A stretch of DNA of 52,096 nucleotides from Clostridiales bacterium (GCA_017427465.1 JAFRST010000006.1:1-52096), one strand, 5' to 3'; positions 8,557-17,873 are shown, numbered from the stretch's first letter. Notes: generated from the letters alone by a model not told the origin. Made by a program: numbers and translations.

Positions 8557-10266
8557 TCATGCCTTTGCCGCAGCGGCTTTGCCTTCGGGAAGCTGCTTGC
8601 CTTCTTCTGCAATCGCGAAATTAATATACTTTGATTCCGCAGCAGCCTCCGCGATATTGAGCATATGGTCGCCCAAGCGCTCAAAGTCAGTAAGCATCTC
8701 GGAATAGATAACGCATGCATCACCGGAGCATACACCTGACTTAAGTCTCTCGAGCTGATGCTCTCTGTAGTCGTCTGTCATGTCATCGATCTTCTGCTCC
8801 ATCTGAGCCATCCTGATGTGAACCGAGCCGGGCTTACTTCCGAGAAGGATGTTATATGCTTCGTTCGTTGTCTTGACCATCTGGCTGACCTCTTCCCTCG
8901 CCTTGTCGGATAGCTTAAGTCCCTTGCTCTCAAGGAGGTTAGCATACCCGGAAATATTCGTGGCGTGGTCGCCCATTCTCTCGATATTGCCCGCTATCTT
9001 GAACAACGCGCTCATTGTAACGGCGTCCTTCTCGGACAGCTCGAAAACCATCGCGTGCGAGATGTAGTACGATATCTCCTTATTAAGATAGTCGACGTAT
9101 TCTTCCGTCTCGTTGATCGTCTCCTGCTTCTTCTCGCTGTTGTCTAAAACGGCCTCGATACTCATTCGGACATTCTCGCCGGCCATCTTGAGCATACGGC
9201 TGATCTCGCTGCAAAGAGCCCTGATAAGGACTTCCATGCCGAGCTGACCCTCTGTGCTGAGCATATTCGGATTGAGATACTTAAGATATTTGACGCCCTC
9301 TTCTTCTCCTCCCTTGTCAGGTACGATGACCTTAACAAGCTTAACGATAAGTCCGCCAAACGGAAGCAGGATTATCGTTGAAGCAAGGTTAAATACGAGG
9401 TGCATGTTGGCGAACTGTCTTGCTGCATCGTTAGGTGACAGAGCTCTTACCCAGTCAGCTATAGGGAGAACATAATATGCTGCCGTGAAGATAGCCGTAC
9501 CGATCACGTTGAAGAGCATGTGGAGCATGCCTGCTCTCGTGGCATTTCTCGAGCCTCCGATGGAAGCAAAAACTGCCGTTACGCAGGTACCGATATTCAG
9601 ACCGAAGATGATGAACATCGCCTGCTCGAGCGTAATGAGCTGGGCACCTGAAGCGGACATCGCCATAGCCTGGAGGACACCGACACCTGCTGCAGAGCTC
9701 TGGATGATGATAACGAAGATGATGCCTACGATGATTCCGACAAAAGGATTGTTGATTGAGGAGAAGATATCCTTAACGATATCGAGTTCGCTCAAAGGAG
9801 CCATAGAATCCTTCATCAGTGACATGGCTACGAAGATGAAGCCCAATCCGGCTATTGCCTCGCCGATGCTCTTGAATTTTTTATTCTTGGTTAGAAGGCA
9901 CAGGAAAGTACCTAAGAGTGCTACTACCGGAGCGACAGCGCCTACATCGAACGCGATGAGCTGTGCGGTGATGTTGGTACCGATGTTGGCTCCCATGATG
10001 ATCCACAGTGCCTGGTAAAGGTTCATGAGACCGGCGTTAACGAATCCGACCGCCATTACCGATGTGGCTGTTGAGGACTGGATCAGGGCGGTGATTCCCG
10101 CGCCTACGGCAACGCCCATTACTCTGTTGCCAGTGATCTTACCTAATATATTCTTCAGCTTGTCTCCTGCAATAGTCTGAAGACTTCCGCTGGTGATCTT
10201 GATGCTGTATAAAAACAACGCCATGCCGGAGCAAAGCCCCAATAATGCCGGCCAAACATCAACCAT
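8557..10266 (-). CDS. Na/Pi symporter family protein with C-terminal PhoU-like domain
   Basis: A 569-residue protein beginning MVDVWPALLG; the ATG at 10266 has GGAGG 8 bases upstream, so the open frame to 10314 is not used. The N-terminal half has two inverted Na/Pi-cotransporter repeats with the hallmark QSS motifs (LIQSSTATS and IIQSSAAGVGV). The C-terminal part (about 350-545) is helical with PhoU-like pattern (MGDHATNISGYA and LGDHMLNIAEA). It probably takes up phosphate with sodium, or acts as a regulator of phosphate status. Followed closely by trmL. Confidence 0.9.
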   Translation of the reverse strand: MVDVWPALLGLCSGMALFLYSIKITSGSLQTIAGDKLKNILGKITGNRVMGVAVGAGITALIQSSTATSVMAVGFVNAGLMNLYQALWIIMGANIGTNITAQLIAFDVGAVAPVVALLGTFLCLLTKNKKFKSIGEAIAGLGFIFVAMSLMKDSMAPLSELDIVKDIFSSINNPFVGIIVGIIFVIIIQSSAAGVGVLQAMAMSASGAQLITLEQAMFIIFGLNIGTCVTAVFASIGGSRNATRAGMLHMLFNVIGTAIFTAAYYVLPIADWVRALSPNDAARQFANMHLVFNLASTIILLPFGGLIVKLVKVIVPDKGGEEEGVKYLKYLNPNMLSTEGQLGMEVLIRALCSEISRMLKMAGENVRMSIEAVLDNSEKKQETINETEEYVDYLNKEISYYISHAMVFELSEKDAVTMSALFKIAGNIERMGDHATNISGYANLLESKGLKLSDKAREEVSQMVKTTNEAYNILLGSKPGSVHIRMAQMEQKIDDMTDDYREHQLERLKSGVCSGDACVIYSEMLTDFERLGDHMLNIAEAAAESKYINFAIAEEGKQLPEGKAAAAKA

Positions 10267-10416
10267 AAAAACACGCCTCCAATTGGCAATCAAATATACC
10301 CTTTTAACACACAACTATAATATTGTTGAGGGCATGAGTTTTCAAGGCGTTTGAATAAATATCAAAGTCTTTTTGGGTTATCAGAGAGCGTGTTTGCGCG
10401 ATATATAGATAATCGT

Positions 10417-12927
10417 CTATGTATGCTCCCGCTTGCCCTTTTTCTTAAGGTAAATGACCATTACGCCTGTCACAAGAACACCGGCGAATGTCATGATCAA
10501 TCCCTGTACGAGATAAGGATACTTGAAGGTGATCTCTGTCGTTCCGCTATCAACATATACGAGCCTGTTAAACGATTCATAATCGCCTTCAAAGATATCG
10601 TGATCTGCCACAGAAGTGTTTACTCCGTCTTCAGGCGATACGATCGTAAGCGAGTTCTCACCGTAAGTGACATCTACCGGCACTATTCTTCTTTCAGGGA
10701 TCTCAGTCTCACCGGTCTCCACTATTCCTTCGAGGAGAGTGCCGACGATGCTGTCTCTGGTAAGAGAGTAATAGTACGTGAGGTTATAAGCTATGAAAAC
10801 GATATTCTCATTCGAGCCGGTACCCCAGAACGGGAGCTCCTCGCCCAATACTTCGGAGTAACCTAATACTTCCGTAAGACCGTTGACGTAAACAGTTCTC
10901 CACTGCTTCAAGTCATTCGGGAACAAAGCGATCTGCAGGTCACCGAACTCCTTGGTCTTCATCTCAGGGAAACCGTTATCGAACTCTACAGGCTGGCACT
11001 CGACATCGAGGAACCTGTTGGTCCTGCTCTCAGCATTTTCAGGGATACCGTCAGCAAGGACATATACCTTGGTGCCCGCTTCAGCGGCCTTTGTGATAAG
11101 GTCTTCTGCAGCGTGCACGTCGTGATATAAGAATCCGTCGAGATAGATGATGTTGTAGCTTGTAAGTTCTTCAAGCGTAAACTCGTCGATGTATTCAGTA
11201 GGCGCCTCGCGGACCGTAGGGAACATCATGGAAATATAGTAAGCGCCGCTGCCGATGGCCAGGCCGTCATATGTTGAGATCGTGCCGTAAGTGCCGGTTA
11301 TACCCTCATAGTGATATACGACATAGATGCCTTCTTCGTATTCTTTTACATATCCTCTCTTGGTCGCTGCCTCCTCTGCCTCGATCTCGTTGTAAGGGAT
11401 GACTGCAGCGGAATTTTTCTTGATAAGAACGGTATCGCAGCCGTATTCAAGGAGTCTGTCAAACATGAAATAGTAGTAACCGTTATCGAATGCTTCGTTG
11501 ATCTGGGCAATCTGCAGTGATGTGGAAGCTGCCTCCCAGCCCTGTCCAAACAACTGGTTGGTTGATTCACCGTTGTAATCCGACAGATAGAAAACACCGT
11601 TTACAAAAGGACTGTAACTGTCGATAAGAGCGATCCTGTTCTTTGTGATAGCTTTAGCTTCGTCGATAAGTGTGTCTTCTTCCAAGCTCTCGAAATATCC
11701 TTCTATTGAAGTTGTATCCTCTTCTTCAGGTCTTAACGCGTATACACAGATAGCGCTGTCTACGAGCATGAAAGCTGTAATGACAGACAGAATAGACTTC
11801 TTTAAGCTGTCCCATTCGAGCATTGAAAAGAAGATCATTGCCGATGCGATAGGCAGGAATCTGAGCATCCACAAAAGCGATGCTCCGGGAAGAAGCTGGA
11901 TGACTGCATATGCGGTCTTTGTTGTAGACAAAACGATGATTATTGCAGTAATAAATCCTGCACGCGCTCTCTTCTTGCTTGCGACAGCACCGAAAACAGC
12001 GACCAGGAAAGAGATGATACCAAAGTAAGAATCACCGAATCCGGAATTGATCTTGTGAGCGGGATTCAAGGTAAGGTCGATGCTCTGGAAGAAGCCTTCG
12101 GCTGCCTGACTCGCATTGGAAGTATTGGATGCGAGTCCGCCCTTGAGTGCAGGCAACAAGAACACGCCGCACAGAAGGAATCCCGCAATGACTGCAACGA
12201 TAAGCTCAAAATCTCTTTTCTTCGATCTCTGAAGTCTTCCGGAACCCGTAAAACAGCAAAGTCTGTAGATCAGGAAGTAGATAAGAACTGCGAGAGCGAC
12301 CATGCCCGTATAACCTACGTGGCAAGCGCACATTAAGAAAAATGTGACTGCAGTTCCGATAAAGTTCTTTATGCCGCCACGCTTTAAATATTCATTCATG
12401 AATACAAGTGTCAGAGGAAATATCGCCATGATAAGGCTTCTGGGCATGTTGCCTTCGGCAAAGAGCACGTGGAGGCTCTGTGGCATGAAGAACCACAGGA
12501 ACCCTAAGACAGCACCCAGGAAGGGCCTTTTCTTTACATAACCTGCAATGTTCCATGCAACAGCGCCGATGAGATAGACAATTCCGCAGAAGACCGCAAA
12601 ACCTTCGAATACATAATAGGACGGGAAGAATCCGGGCAGGCTTCTTGCGATGAACTGGCAGGAAGCCATGAGATATGCCGCTACCGGAGGCCAGTAACGC
12701 ATCAGCTCAACGCCGTTATACCAGACGGGATTATAAAGAGGCCATCCGTCACCTGATTCGACGGACTTAAGGACCCAGTCTCCTCGATAGATGTGATACA
12801 TCGAGTCTGAACCCTTATATAAGATCCCGCTGCGGCTTACGATGCCGACTATCACAACCCCGATAACGAGGTTGAGCAGAATGCTGATAGCGAAGATTAA
12901 CTTCCTTTTATTATCCTTCTGTTCCAA
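10417..12927 (-). CDS. exosortase G cluster large membrane protein (PTPS-related, GT-C-like)
   Basis: About 836 residues. A TTG at 12927 with upstream GGAGAAGG is my preferred start, giving a 17-base overlap with the PTPS gene; the frame is open to an ATG at 12981. The N-terminal half (about 10-410) has many membrane helices. Its first outside loop carries the acidic motif KGSDSMYHIYRGDW and a WPPVAAY segment, typical of GT-C membrane glycosyltransferases and of the family named 6-pyruvoyl-tetrahydropterin-synthase-related membrane protein. The second half (about 420-805) is a large outside domain, then one final helix and a basic tail. It is the last gene of the exosortase operon. Glycosyl transfer from a lipid carrier is inference. 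Confidence 0.75.
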   Translation of the reverse strand: MEQKDNKRKLIFAISILLNLVIGVVIVGIVSRSGILYKGSDSMYHIYRGDWVLKSVESGDGWPLYNPVWYNGVELMRYWPPVAAYLMASCQFIARSLPGFFPSYYVFEGFAVFCGIVYLIGAVAWNIAGYVKKRPFLGAVLGFLWFFMPQSLHVLFAEGNMPRSLIMAIFPLTLVFMNEYLKRGGIKNFIGTAVTFFLMCACHVGYTGMVALAVLIYFLIYRLCCFTGSGRLQRSKKRDFELIVAVIAGFLLCGVFLLPALKGGLASNTSNASQAAEGFFQSIDLTLNPAHKINSGFGDSYFGIISFLVAVFGAVASKKRARAGFITAIIIVLSTTKTAYAVIQLLPGASLLWMLRFLPIASAMIFFSMLEWDSLKKSILSVITAFMLVDSAICVYALRPEEEDTTSIEGYFESLEEDTLIDEAKAITKNRIALIDSYSPFVNGVFYLSDYNGESTNQLFGQGWEAASTSLQIAQINEAFDNGYYYFMFDRLLEYGCDTVLIKKNSAAVIPYNEIEAEEAATKRGYVKEYEEGIYVVYHYEGITGTYGTISTYDGLAIGSGAYYISMMFPTVREAPTEYIDEFTLEELTSYNIIYLDGFLYHDVHAAEDLITKAAEAGTKVYVLADGIPENAESRTNRFLDVECQPVEFDNGFPEMKTKEFGDLQIALFPNDLKQWRTVYVNGLTEVLGYSEVLGEELPFWGTGSNENIVFIAYNLTYYYSLTRDSIVGTLLEGIVETGETEIPERRIVPVDVTYGENSLTIVSPEDGVNTSVADHDIFEGDYESFNRLVYVDSGTTEITFKYPYLVQGLIMTFAGVLVTGVMVIYLKKKGKREHT

Positions 12928-13354
12928 AACCCTTCTCCAGTCTTGATACTGCAGCCTCGACATCATCAGCTGCCTTGTCATCGATACCGTCAGCTTCCGG
13001 GAACCTTACGCCGTATGTTCTTACCGGCGTCTCGCTTCCTTCAAATCTTCTTAAGTGGTAATTCATGGGCTTGACTGCTTCAGCGATCTGAGTTGCGAAG
13101 TATTCGGTCATGTTCTCGAGCGAAGGAATGATCGCGCAGAAAGGATCGTGATCGTTCATTACCTGATTCTGGTAAGGCTCGAAGATCTTCATGATTATCT
13201 TCTCAGGCTCGGTGAACTTGATGATATCGTCACCGGTCGTATAAACGGTCGCTACGAACTCCCATGTATGGGGATGGATATCGCCCTTCTTGCCGTCGAA
13301 AACAACGAAGTGGCTGGCATTAAGATATGCTTTAATCCTGTAATATCTGAGCAT
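12911..13354 (-). CDS. 6-pyruvoyl-tetrahydropterin synthase-like protein, exosortase G cluster
   Basis: A 147-residue protein of the PTPS/QueD fold. Zinc-type histidines are visible: His15 and the HPH pair at 27 and 29. The DHD motif (68-70), the PTSENLA-like segment IPSLENMTEYFA (76-87) and a late glutamate (FEGSETPV) are also kept. The catalytic cysteine that precedes the HxH motif in true PTPS and QueD is absent (the stretch reads DGKKGDIHPH), so normal pterin or queuosine chemistry is doubtful. It sits directly after the sensor gene (TAA then ATG) with GGGAGG as RBS. Its role in the exosortase system is unknown in the family. Confidence 0.8.
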   Translation of the reverse strand: MLRYYRIKAYLNASHFVVFDGKKGDIHPHTWEFVATVYTTGDDIIKFTEPEKIIMKIFEPYQNQVMNDHDPFCAIIPSLENMTEYFATQIAEAVKPMNYHLRRFEGSETPVRTYGVRFPEADGIDDKAADDVEAAVSRLEKGFGTEG

Positions 13355-14413
13355 TTATTTTTCCTCCCCTGCTTTGCTTAAGGTCTCGTAAACTGCAACT
13401 GCAGTAGTATTTCCGTCTGCCGTATATGCCATCGATCCTTCTGGTACAAATCCTTTCGGGACCTTCTGTTCAAGGAGAGCCATAGCCTGCTCTGCAGTCT
13501 TTCCTCCGAACAGGAGCATATAGCCGTCCTTGCGGTATCTGAGCCAGACCACATCTTCTCCCAGGAGCTTGCTTAAAGCTTCGTGGAAGCTCATCATGTT
13601 CTCCGTCTCAAGCTTTATCCTGATGAATGTGCATGGATAAACTTTTCTTTCATCGATCCTGTGAAGGAGTCTCATTATCTTGCCTTCGCCCGTGATGATA
13701 GACGCCTGGTTCCTGCCCATTATGGCGTTATCAAGGAAGTCGATGTAGTTATTAAGTTCTGCGTTGACGTGTCTGATCCTCTCGACCTTCTTTCTGGCAT
13801 CGATCAGCTTCGCTGTGAAGTAGATGACGATTATCGCAAGGAGCGAGATAAGAAGGATGAATACGATGAGGAGATAAAGCTTACTGCTCAAGTATGCATT
13901 GTTGGTAAGCATTATGTCGTAATCAGTAAGAAGACAGAGTCTGTATTCGGTGTCGTTGTACTCGAAAATGATTCCCGAAGCGACATACTTATAACCTTCG
14001 AGAGTGATGATGGAATGCTGAACTTCGCCTTTTCGGAGTGTTGCGAGGAACTCCTGCGCACTTTTTGTGTTATAGAAAGTATCGGTAGAGAATGTCTTAT
14101 AAACGTTGGTCTCACTGATGCTCTTTACGAAGAGGAAATACTCCGTGTTATCGAGTGTCCAGTAACGCTGTGATGTGGAGTCGAGCATCTGGATGGTCTC
14201 TTCAACGAATGCATCACCCGCGATGTCACCGTAGAGGTTGATCTGTCTTGCGACGATCTCAACGTATCCGTCCTGTTCCTGCGCGTAGAGCTCTGCAACA
14301 CCCTGTTCGTAGTTGTAGATCTGCCACATGGCAAATGCCGATGAGAGCAATGCCAGGACAACAACTGCAACAGTTACCAGAATAAGAGACTTTCTCGATG
14401 TTTGTTTATTCAT
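13355..14413 (-). CDS. two-helix membrane sensor with degenerate GGDEF-like domain, exosortase G cluster
   Basis: A 352-residue protein with a first membrane helix (about 9-30), an outside sensor-like region (31-175), a second helix (about 178-205), and a cytoplasmic part containing a short coiled segment and a compact alpha/beta domain. The segment WLRYRKDGYMLLFGGKTAEQAMALLEQ resembles the GGDEF loop region, but the GGDEF signature is missing, so it should not make cyclic di-GMP. It may bind a nucleotide or only transmit a signal. The start overlaps the GT2 stop by 8 bases with GAGGA as RBS. The call as sensor is inference from topology. Confidence 0.6.
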   Translation of the reverse strand: MNKQTSRKSLILVTVAVVVLALLSSAFAMWQIYNYEQGVAELYAQEQDGYVEIVARQINLYGDIAGDAFVEETIQMLDSTSQRYWTLDNTEYFLFVKSISETNVYKTFSTDTFYNTKSAQEFLATLRKGEVQHSIITLEGYKYVASGIIFEYNDTEYRLCLLTDYDIMLTNNAYLSSKLYLLIVFILLISLLAIIVIYFTAKLIDARKKVERIRHVNAELNNYIDFLDNAIMGRNQASIITGEGKIMRLLHRIDERKVYPCTFIRIKLETENMMSFHEALSKLLGEDVVWLRYRKDGYMLLFGGKTAEQAMALLEQKVPKGFVPEGSMAYTADGNTTAVAVYETLSKAGEEK

Positions 14414-15788
14414 AGTATTTGTCCTCGTAATTTACTGACGATCTGAACTTCTTTATCGCGCCTGAGATCTTACCCAGGTTCTCTCTTGCAGCCACACGGA
14501 ACTTGTCGAGCTCTCTCGTGAGAGTATCGGTCTTCCAGCTGCTCTGTGTATTGATACTGTTTATGATTCCCGCAAGTCTGATGAAGAATACGACAAAGTT
14601 ATAGAAAGGCAGGAGCGCTACGACAGGCCATAACTTCATATAGTATTTCCGGGTCTCCGGGAAAGGCTTTAACAGGTGCTGCGCTATATAGAAATACAGA
14701 TATCCGCAGATTATATAGAACAGAAAGATAACGCCCATCGACAGAAGTACCGTTGCGCTCGAGAAGCCGTAGCACATCAGCACGATCAGGGCCAGATACC
14801 AGATCATTCTCGGGAATGCGAATGTGTGGTCGAAAAGCAATGTGTGAATGTTCGTATCCTTGGCAAATCTCCAGGGTCTGAGCTTACTCTGGGGATAGAG
14901 TCTTGCGACCTCAAGAGAACCTCTCTGCCAGCGCTGACGCTGCGTGTAGAGCTTGTTTACGCCTTCGATAGGATCGGTGTAATAGATAGCGTCGACGCAG
15001 ATACCTACCTTTTGCTTCTGGATATATCTCATCTGGAAAGTGATCTCGGTATCTTCTGAGATCGTCTCTGTATTGTATAAGTGAGACTTACGGATCGAGC
15101 TCATTCTGAATGCCGAGAAAGCGCCCGACAGCGTGTACATCGTATTGGTCTCGGAAGCGAAGTTTCTTCCCGCGAGGAATGCCTGTGCATATTCGCAGAA
15201 CTCGATCCTTCTGAAAAGCCTTGATTTGAAAGACTTGTACTTCTCGATCTTTTCGGGACGGATAAGGATAGAACCTGTAAGACATGTATATTCGGGATAG
15301 TTCTCCAGACGGAGGATCATGTTCTTAAGAGCGTGCTTATCAAGATATCCGTCAGAGTCGATGTTGATCAGATAGCTTCCCTTACTGTTATAGATCGCAA
15401 GGTTAAGAGCTCTGGACTTACCCTGTCCTGAGTTGAGCCAGTTAAGACGCAAGTGCGGGAACTTCGCCTGCGCTCTCGCGAATGCCTCAAAGCTCTTGTC
15501 CGTACTCATGTTGTTAACGAGATAGACTTCGATATGTTCATTCGGATAATCGCTCGCGTCTACGGACTCAAGACACTTCTCAAGGCTGCTCTCTGAATTA
15601 TAAACAGGAATGATGAGAACGATGTCAGGCCAGATCTTCGGCTCGTTCAAACGCTTCTTCTTGCGCTCCTGGTGAAGCAGGACGAAGAACGAACCGATCG
15701 AAGGAAAGACTTCAACGAGAAGCGGGATGATTACCCATGCAAGCCAATAGAAGAAAGGATTGAGGACGTGTGTCAGGAACTGGTTCAT
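14406..15788 (-). CDS. exosortase G-associated GT2 membrane glycosyltransferase
   Basis: A 460-residue processive-type family 2 glycosyltransferase. An N-terminal hydrophobic segment (about 12-40) leads to the GT-A domain: VLIIPVYNSE, metal-binding DSD (144-146), the acidic base region SEDTEITF (ED at 245-246) and QRQRW (283-287). The C-terminal part (about 305-430) holds several membrane helices. All catalytic motifs of cellulose/hyaluronan-synthase-like GT2 enzymes are present. It overlaps xrtG by 4 bases (ATGA), and this pairing of GT2 with XrtG is known for exosortase G loci. The sugar donor and product cannot be read from the sequence. Confidence 0.88.
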   Translation of the reverse strand: MNQFLTHVLNPFFYWLAWVIIPLLVEVFPSIGSFFVLLHQERKKKRLNEPKIWPDIVLIIPVYNSESSLEKCLESVDASDYPNEHIEVYLVNNMSTDKSFEAFARAQAKFPHLRLNWLNSGQGKSRALNLAIYNSKGSYLINIDSDGYLDKHALKNMILRLENYPEYTCLTGSILIRPEKIEKYKSFKSRLFRRIEFCEYAQAFLAGRNFASETNTMYTLSGAFSAFRMSSIRKSHLYNTETISEDTEITFQMRYIQKQKVGICVDAIYYTDPIEGVNKLYTQRQRWQRGSLEVARLYPQSKLRPWRFAKDTNIHTLLFDHTFAFPRMIWYLALIVLMCYGFSSATVLLSMGVIFLFYIICGYLYFYIAQHLLKPFPETRKYYMKLWPVVALLPFYNFVVFFIRLAGIINSINTQSSWKTDTLTRELDKFRVAARENLGKISGAIKKFRSSVNYEDKYYE

Positions 15789-16414
15789 GATTTTGCGGCC
15801 TCACTTTCCGGGATGTCATCATCCCTCTTGCTGTAGTCAAAGTCACCTGTCTTCATCTTCAGTACATGCGGCTTGGTGAATACGAAGAAGTACAGTATTA
15901 CCTGCAGTACGTAGAATATGATCCTTCCGACGACTGTATGTGCCATGTAGTAATAGTCAGAGCCCAGGAAGTGGATCATGGTGCAGATGACGCCTACTCT
16001 GAGCGCGTTTGTAAGGATCGTATAGAGTGTTCCTATTATGCCGACATAGATCCTCTCGGGCACGTTATAAACCTCATAGAAGGTCAAAAGCGATACGAAT
16101 GCTCCGATCTCGATAATACCTGAGCACTCCATGTCGATACCGACGGAGATCGCTCCCCTGGCGGACTCGATAAAGATAACTCCGTACCTGAAGTAAGCCT
16201 GGTAATAACCCGTTACCTTCCCGAAAATACCCGCGATGGCAGCTACGATCCTGGCCAGCGGCAAAACCAGCCACGGTCTGAGGATTATCATTATGATCAG
16301 AAATATACCGCAGGATCCCAAAAGGTAACGCCAAAACTTAAGCCCTGCTTTTCTCAACACTCTGAGAAGCCAGATCCACAAGGCTATAACAATGGCAGAG
16401 ATGATGTATTGCAT
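15785..16414 (-). CDS. xrtG: exosortase family protein XrtG
   Basis: A 209-residue, almost entirely membrane-embedded protein with about six to eight helices. The exosortase/archaeosortase catalytic triad is recognisable: Cys97 in DMECSGIIE, Arg139 in TNALRVGVI and His159 in YYYMAHTVVGR. These enzymes are membrane transpeptidase-like proteins that cut C-terminal sorting signals on the outer face of the membrane. Its start overlaps the stop of the sorted protein gene by one base (TGATG). Small size, Gram-positive context and the adjacent GT2 and PTPS-like genes all support the XrtG subtype. The acceptor molecule of the XrtG reaction is not known to me. Confidence 0.9.
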   Translation of the reverse strand: MQYIISAIVIALWIWLLRVLRKAGLKFWRYLLGSCGIFLIIMIILRPWLVLPLARIVAAIAGIFGKVTGYYQAYFRYGVIFIESARGAISVGIDMECSGIIEIGAFVSLLTFYEVYNVPERIYVGIIGTLYTILTNALRVGVICTMIHFLGSDYYYMAHTVVGRIIFYVLQVILYFFVFTKPHVLKMKTGDFDYSKRDDDIPESEAAKS

Positions 16415-17703
16415 CAGGCCCTCTTCTTTCTTTTGCTATAGGTGAGATAAGAACCTGCTGCAACCGTCGATAAGACAGCTACGAAGATCGGACCGGTGGA
16501 AACGCCTGACGTCGGCAGAAGCTTCCATCCTACTCTGTGGAAAAGGACCTCGATCTTTCCGTTGAAGGAAGAGTCAATATTTCCGCACTTCTGGAGAGCT
16601 GCCACGTCGAACCAGAATTCTGTCTCGTCGTGGAGATCATCCTTGGAGACTGTGATGTACATCTCGCCCAGATAGTGATCTAAGGAATTGATATTATTCA
16701 TATTCGTAGACAGTCTTGAGTCTGAGAAATAGAACAATGCGTAGTGATGAGTTCCGACAGGCAGCTCCCTTGTGTCAGATGAAGGCCAGCTTAGGCTGCC
16801 ATTGTCGCCTAAGTCAACAGCGATGAGCTTTGTGTGCGCACCGTTGAAAAGAACCGTTACTTCAAGGAACTCTGCTCCGCGCTTATAGCCTGTATCAGAA
16901 CCGTCCCAATAGTTTGTGAAGCAGTGAACGTAAGCTATACCGTCATTGGTATAGATGGATCCTTTAGCATCTACATAATTGTTATTCGTGCCGGGAGTAT
17001 CGTACTCTATGGTGTGAACAGGATAATTCTTCCAGTCATAGTAATCACCATCGATAACGATGCCCGAACCGTCATTATGAGGAATAGGTGTAGGTGTCGG
17101 ATCATCCGGCTCGGTTGGTGAGATAGCGCCTGCATCAGCTATATCTGATACAAAAGTTGCGCCGCCATAGTAACCGAAGCTTATCAAAGCAGTATCTTCG
17201 AACAATACGGATGCAGGTATCTTTATCTCAGTAAGGCTTGGAGCATCCCATGTCGTGTAACCGGAATTGAAGGCTACCTCAAGTCCTCCGTTGGTATTGG
17301 AGAGGTAGATGTTTTTAACAGGATTTGTAACTTCTACTATGTTGCCGTTCTGTCCGTTGTTATGAACAGATACCATTACGATCTCACCGATCTGGTTGGT
17401 AATAGCAAAGTTACCGTCATGCTTGGGACCTGACCACGAAGCTGAATTCTGCTGTTTCTCATCGAGATAGAGATAGACATAATCTCCGTCCCAGACCATA
17501 GCGCAGGCATTCATCGGATTCTGGCCATCGTATTCAACATCGATACCGTGCTTAACTACACTGTCCCAATCGCTGAAACTGCCGTCGATCGTGATCCCGT
17601 AATAAGAATCTGCGCTTACGTTGAAGGCAAAGAAAGGAACAGCGAGAACCGCAGCGGCTACGCCACTCAAAACTTTGACCACTTTGTCGAATACTGACTT
17701 CAT
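16414..17703 (-). CDS. secreted tandem-domain protein with Firmicu-CTERM sorting signal (probable XrtG substrate)
   Basis: A 429-residue protein. The ATG at 17703 is used since CGGAGG is well spaced; the preceding TTG is not. The signal peptide covers about 1-32 (AAAVLAVPFFAFNVSADS). Two homologous beta-rich domains follow: domain 1 begins ITIDGSFSDWDSV (about 37) and domain 2 begins IVIDGDYYDWKNY (about 215), separated by a linker rich in Pro and Thr (PTEPDDPTPTPIP). The IDGxxxDW opening is shared with carbohydrate-binding or DOMON-like surface modules. The C-terminus has LLPTSGVSTGP, a hydrophobic helix and KRKKRA, the tripartite form of an exosortase sorting signal. First gene of the operon. 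Its binding function is inference. Confidence 0.85.
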   Translation of the reverse strand: MKSVFDKVVKVLSGVAAAVLAVPFFAFNVSADSYYGITIDGSFSDWDSVVKHGIDVEYDGQNPMNACAMVWDGDYVYLYLDEKQQNSASWSGPKHDGNFAITNQIGEIVMVSVHNNGQNGNIVEVTNPVKNIYLSNTNGGLEVAFNSGYTTWDAPSLTEIKIPASVLFEDTALISFGYYGGATFVSDIADAGAISPTEPDDPTPTPIPHNDGSGIVIDGDYYDWKNYPVHTIEYDTPGTNNNYVDAKGSIYTNDGIAYVHCFTNYWDGSDTGYKRGAEFLEVTVLFNGAHTKLIAVDLGDNGSLSWPSSDTRELPVGTHHYALFYFSDSRLSTNMNNINSLDHYLGEMYITVSKDDLHDETEFWFDVAALQKCGNIDSSFNGKIEVLFHRVGWKLLPTSGVSTGPIFVAVLSTVAAGSYLTYSKRKKRA

Positions 17704-17742
17704 CAAGCTATTCCTCCGAAATTATTTTTGCCAAACCGAATA

Positions 17743-17751
17743 ATTATATCA
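17743..17751 (-). promoter_or_regulatory. extended -10 promoter of the exosortase G operon
   Basis: On the minus strand the sequence TGATATAAT is a perfect extended -10. ATGACA lies 19 bases upstream as a poor-spacing -35. A start about 7 bases downstream leaves a leader of roughly 35 bases before the ATG at 17703. The region 17707-17873 holds no other feature I can identify. Confidence 0.6.
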
Positions 17752-17873
17752 CAGGGAATTGAAATTGTGTCATAAATGTGGCGCAATTATTAAAAAATTG
17801 AATTTTTGTCAAAAGCGTCTGATTTTCGAGGCGTCTGTTAAACAAAAAGCACAAAAGCTGACTGAAAAGATCC

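Noticed and set aside
12911..13354. QueD of queuosine synthesis
   Set aside because: The catalytic cysteine is missing, no queC/E/F genes are present and the gene is locked in the exosortase operon.
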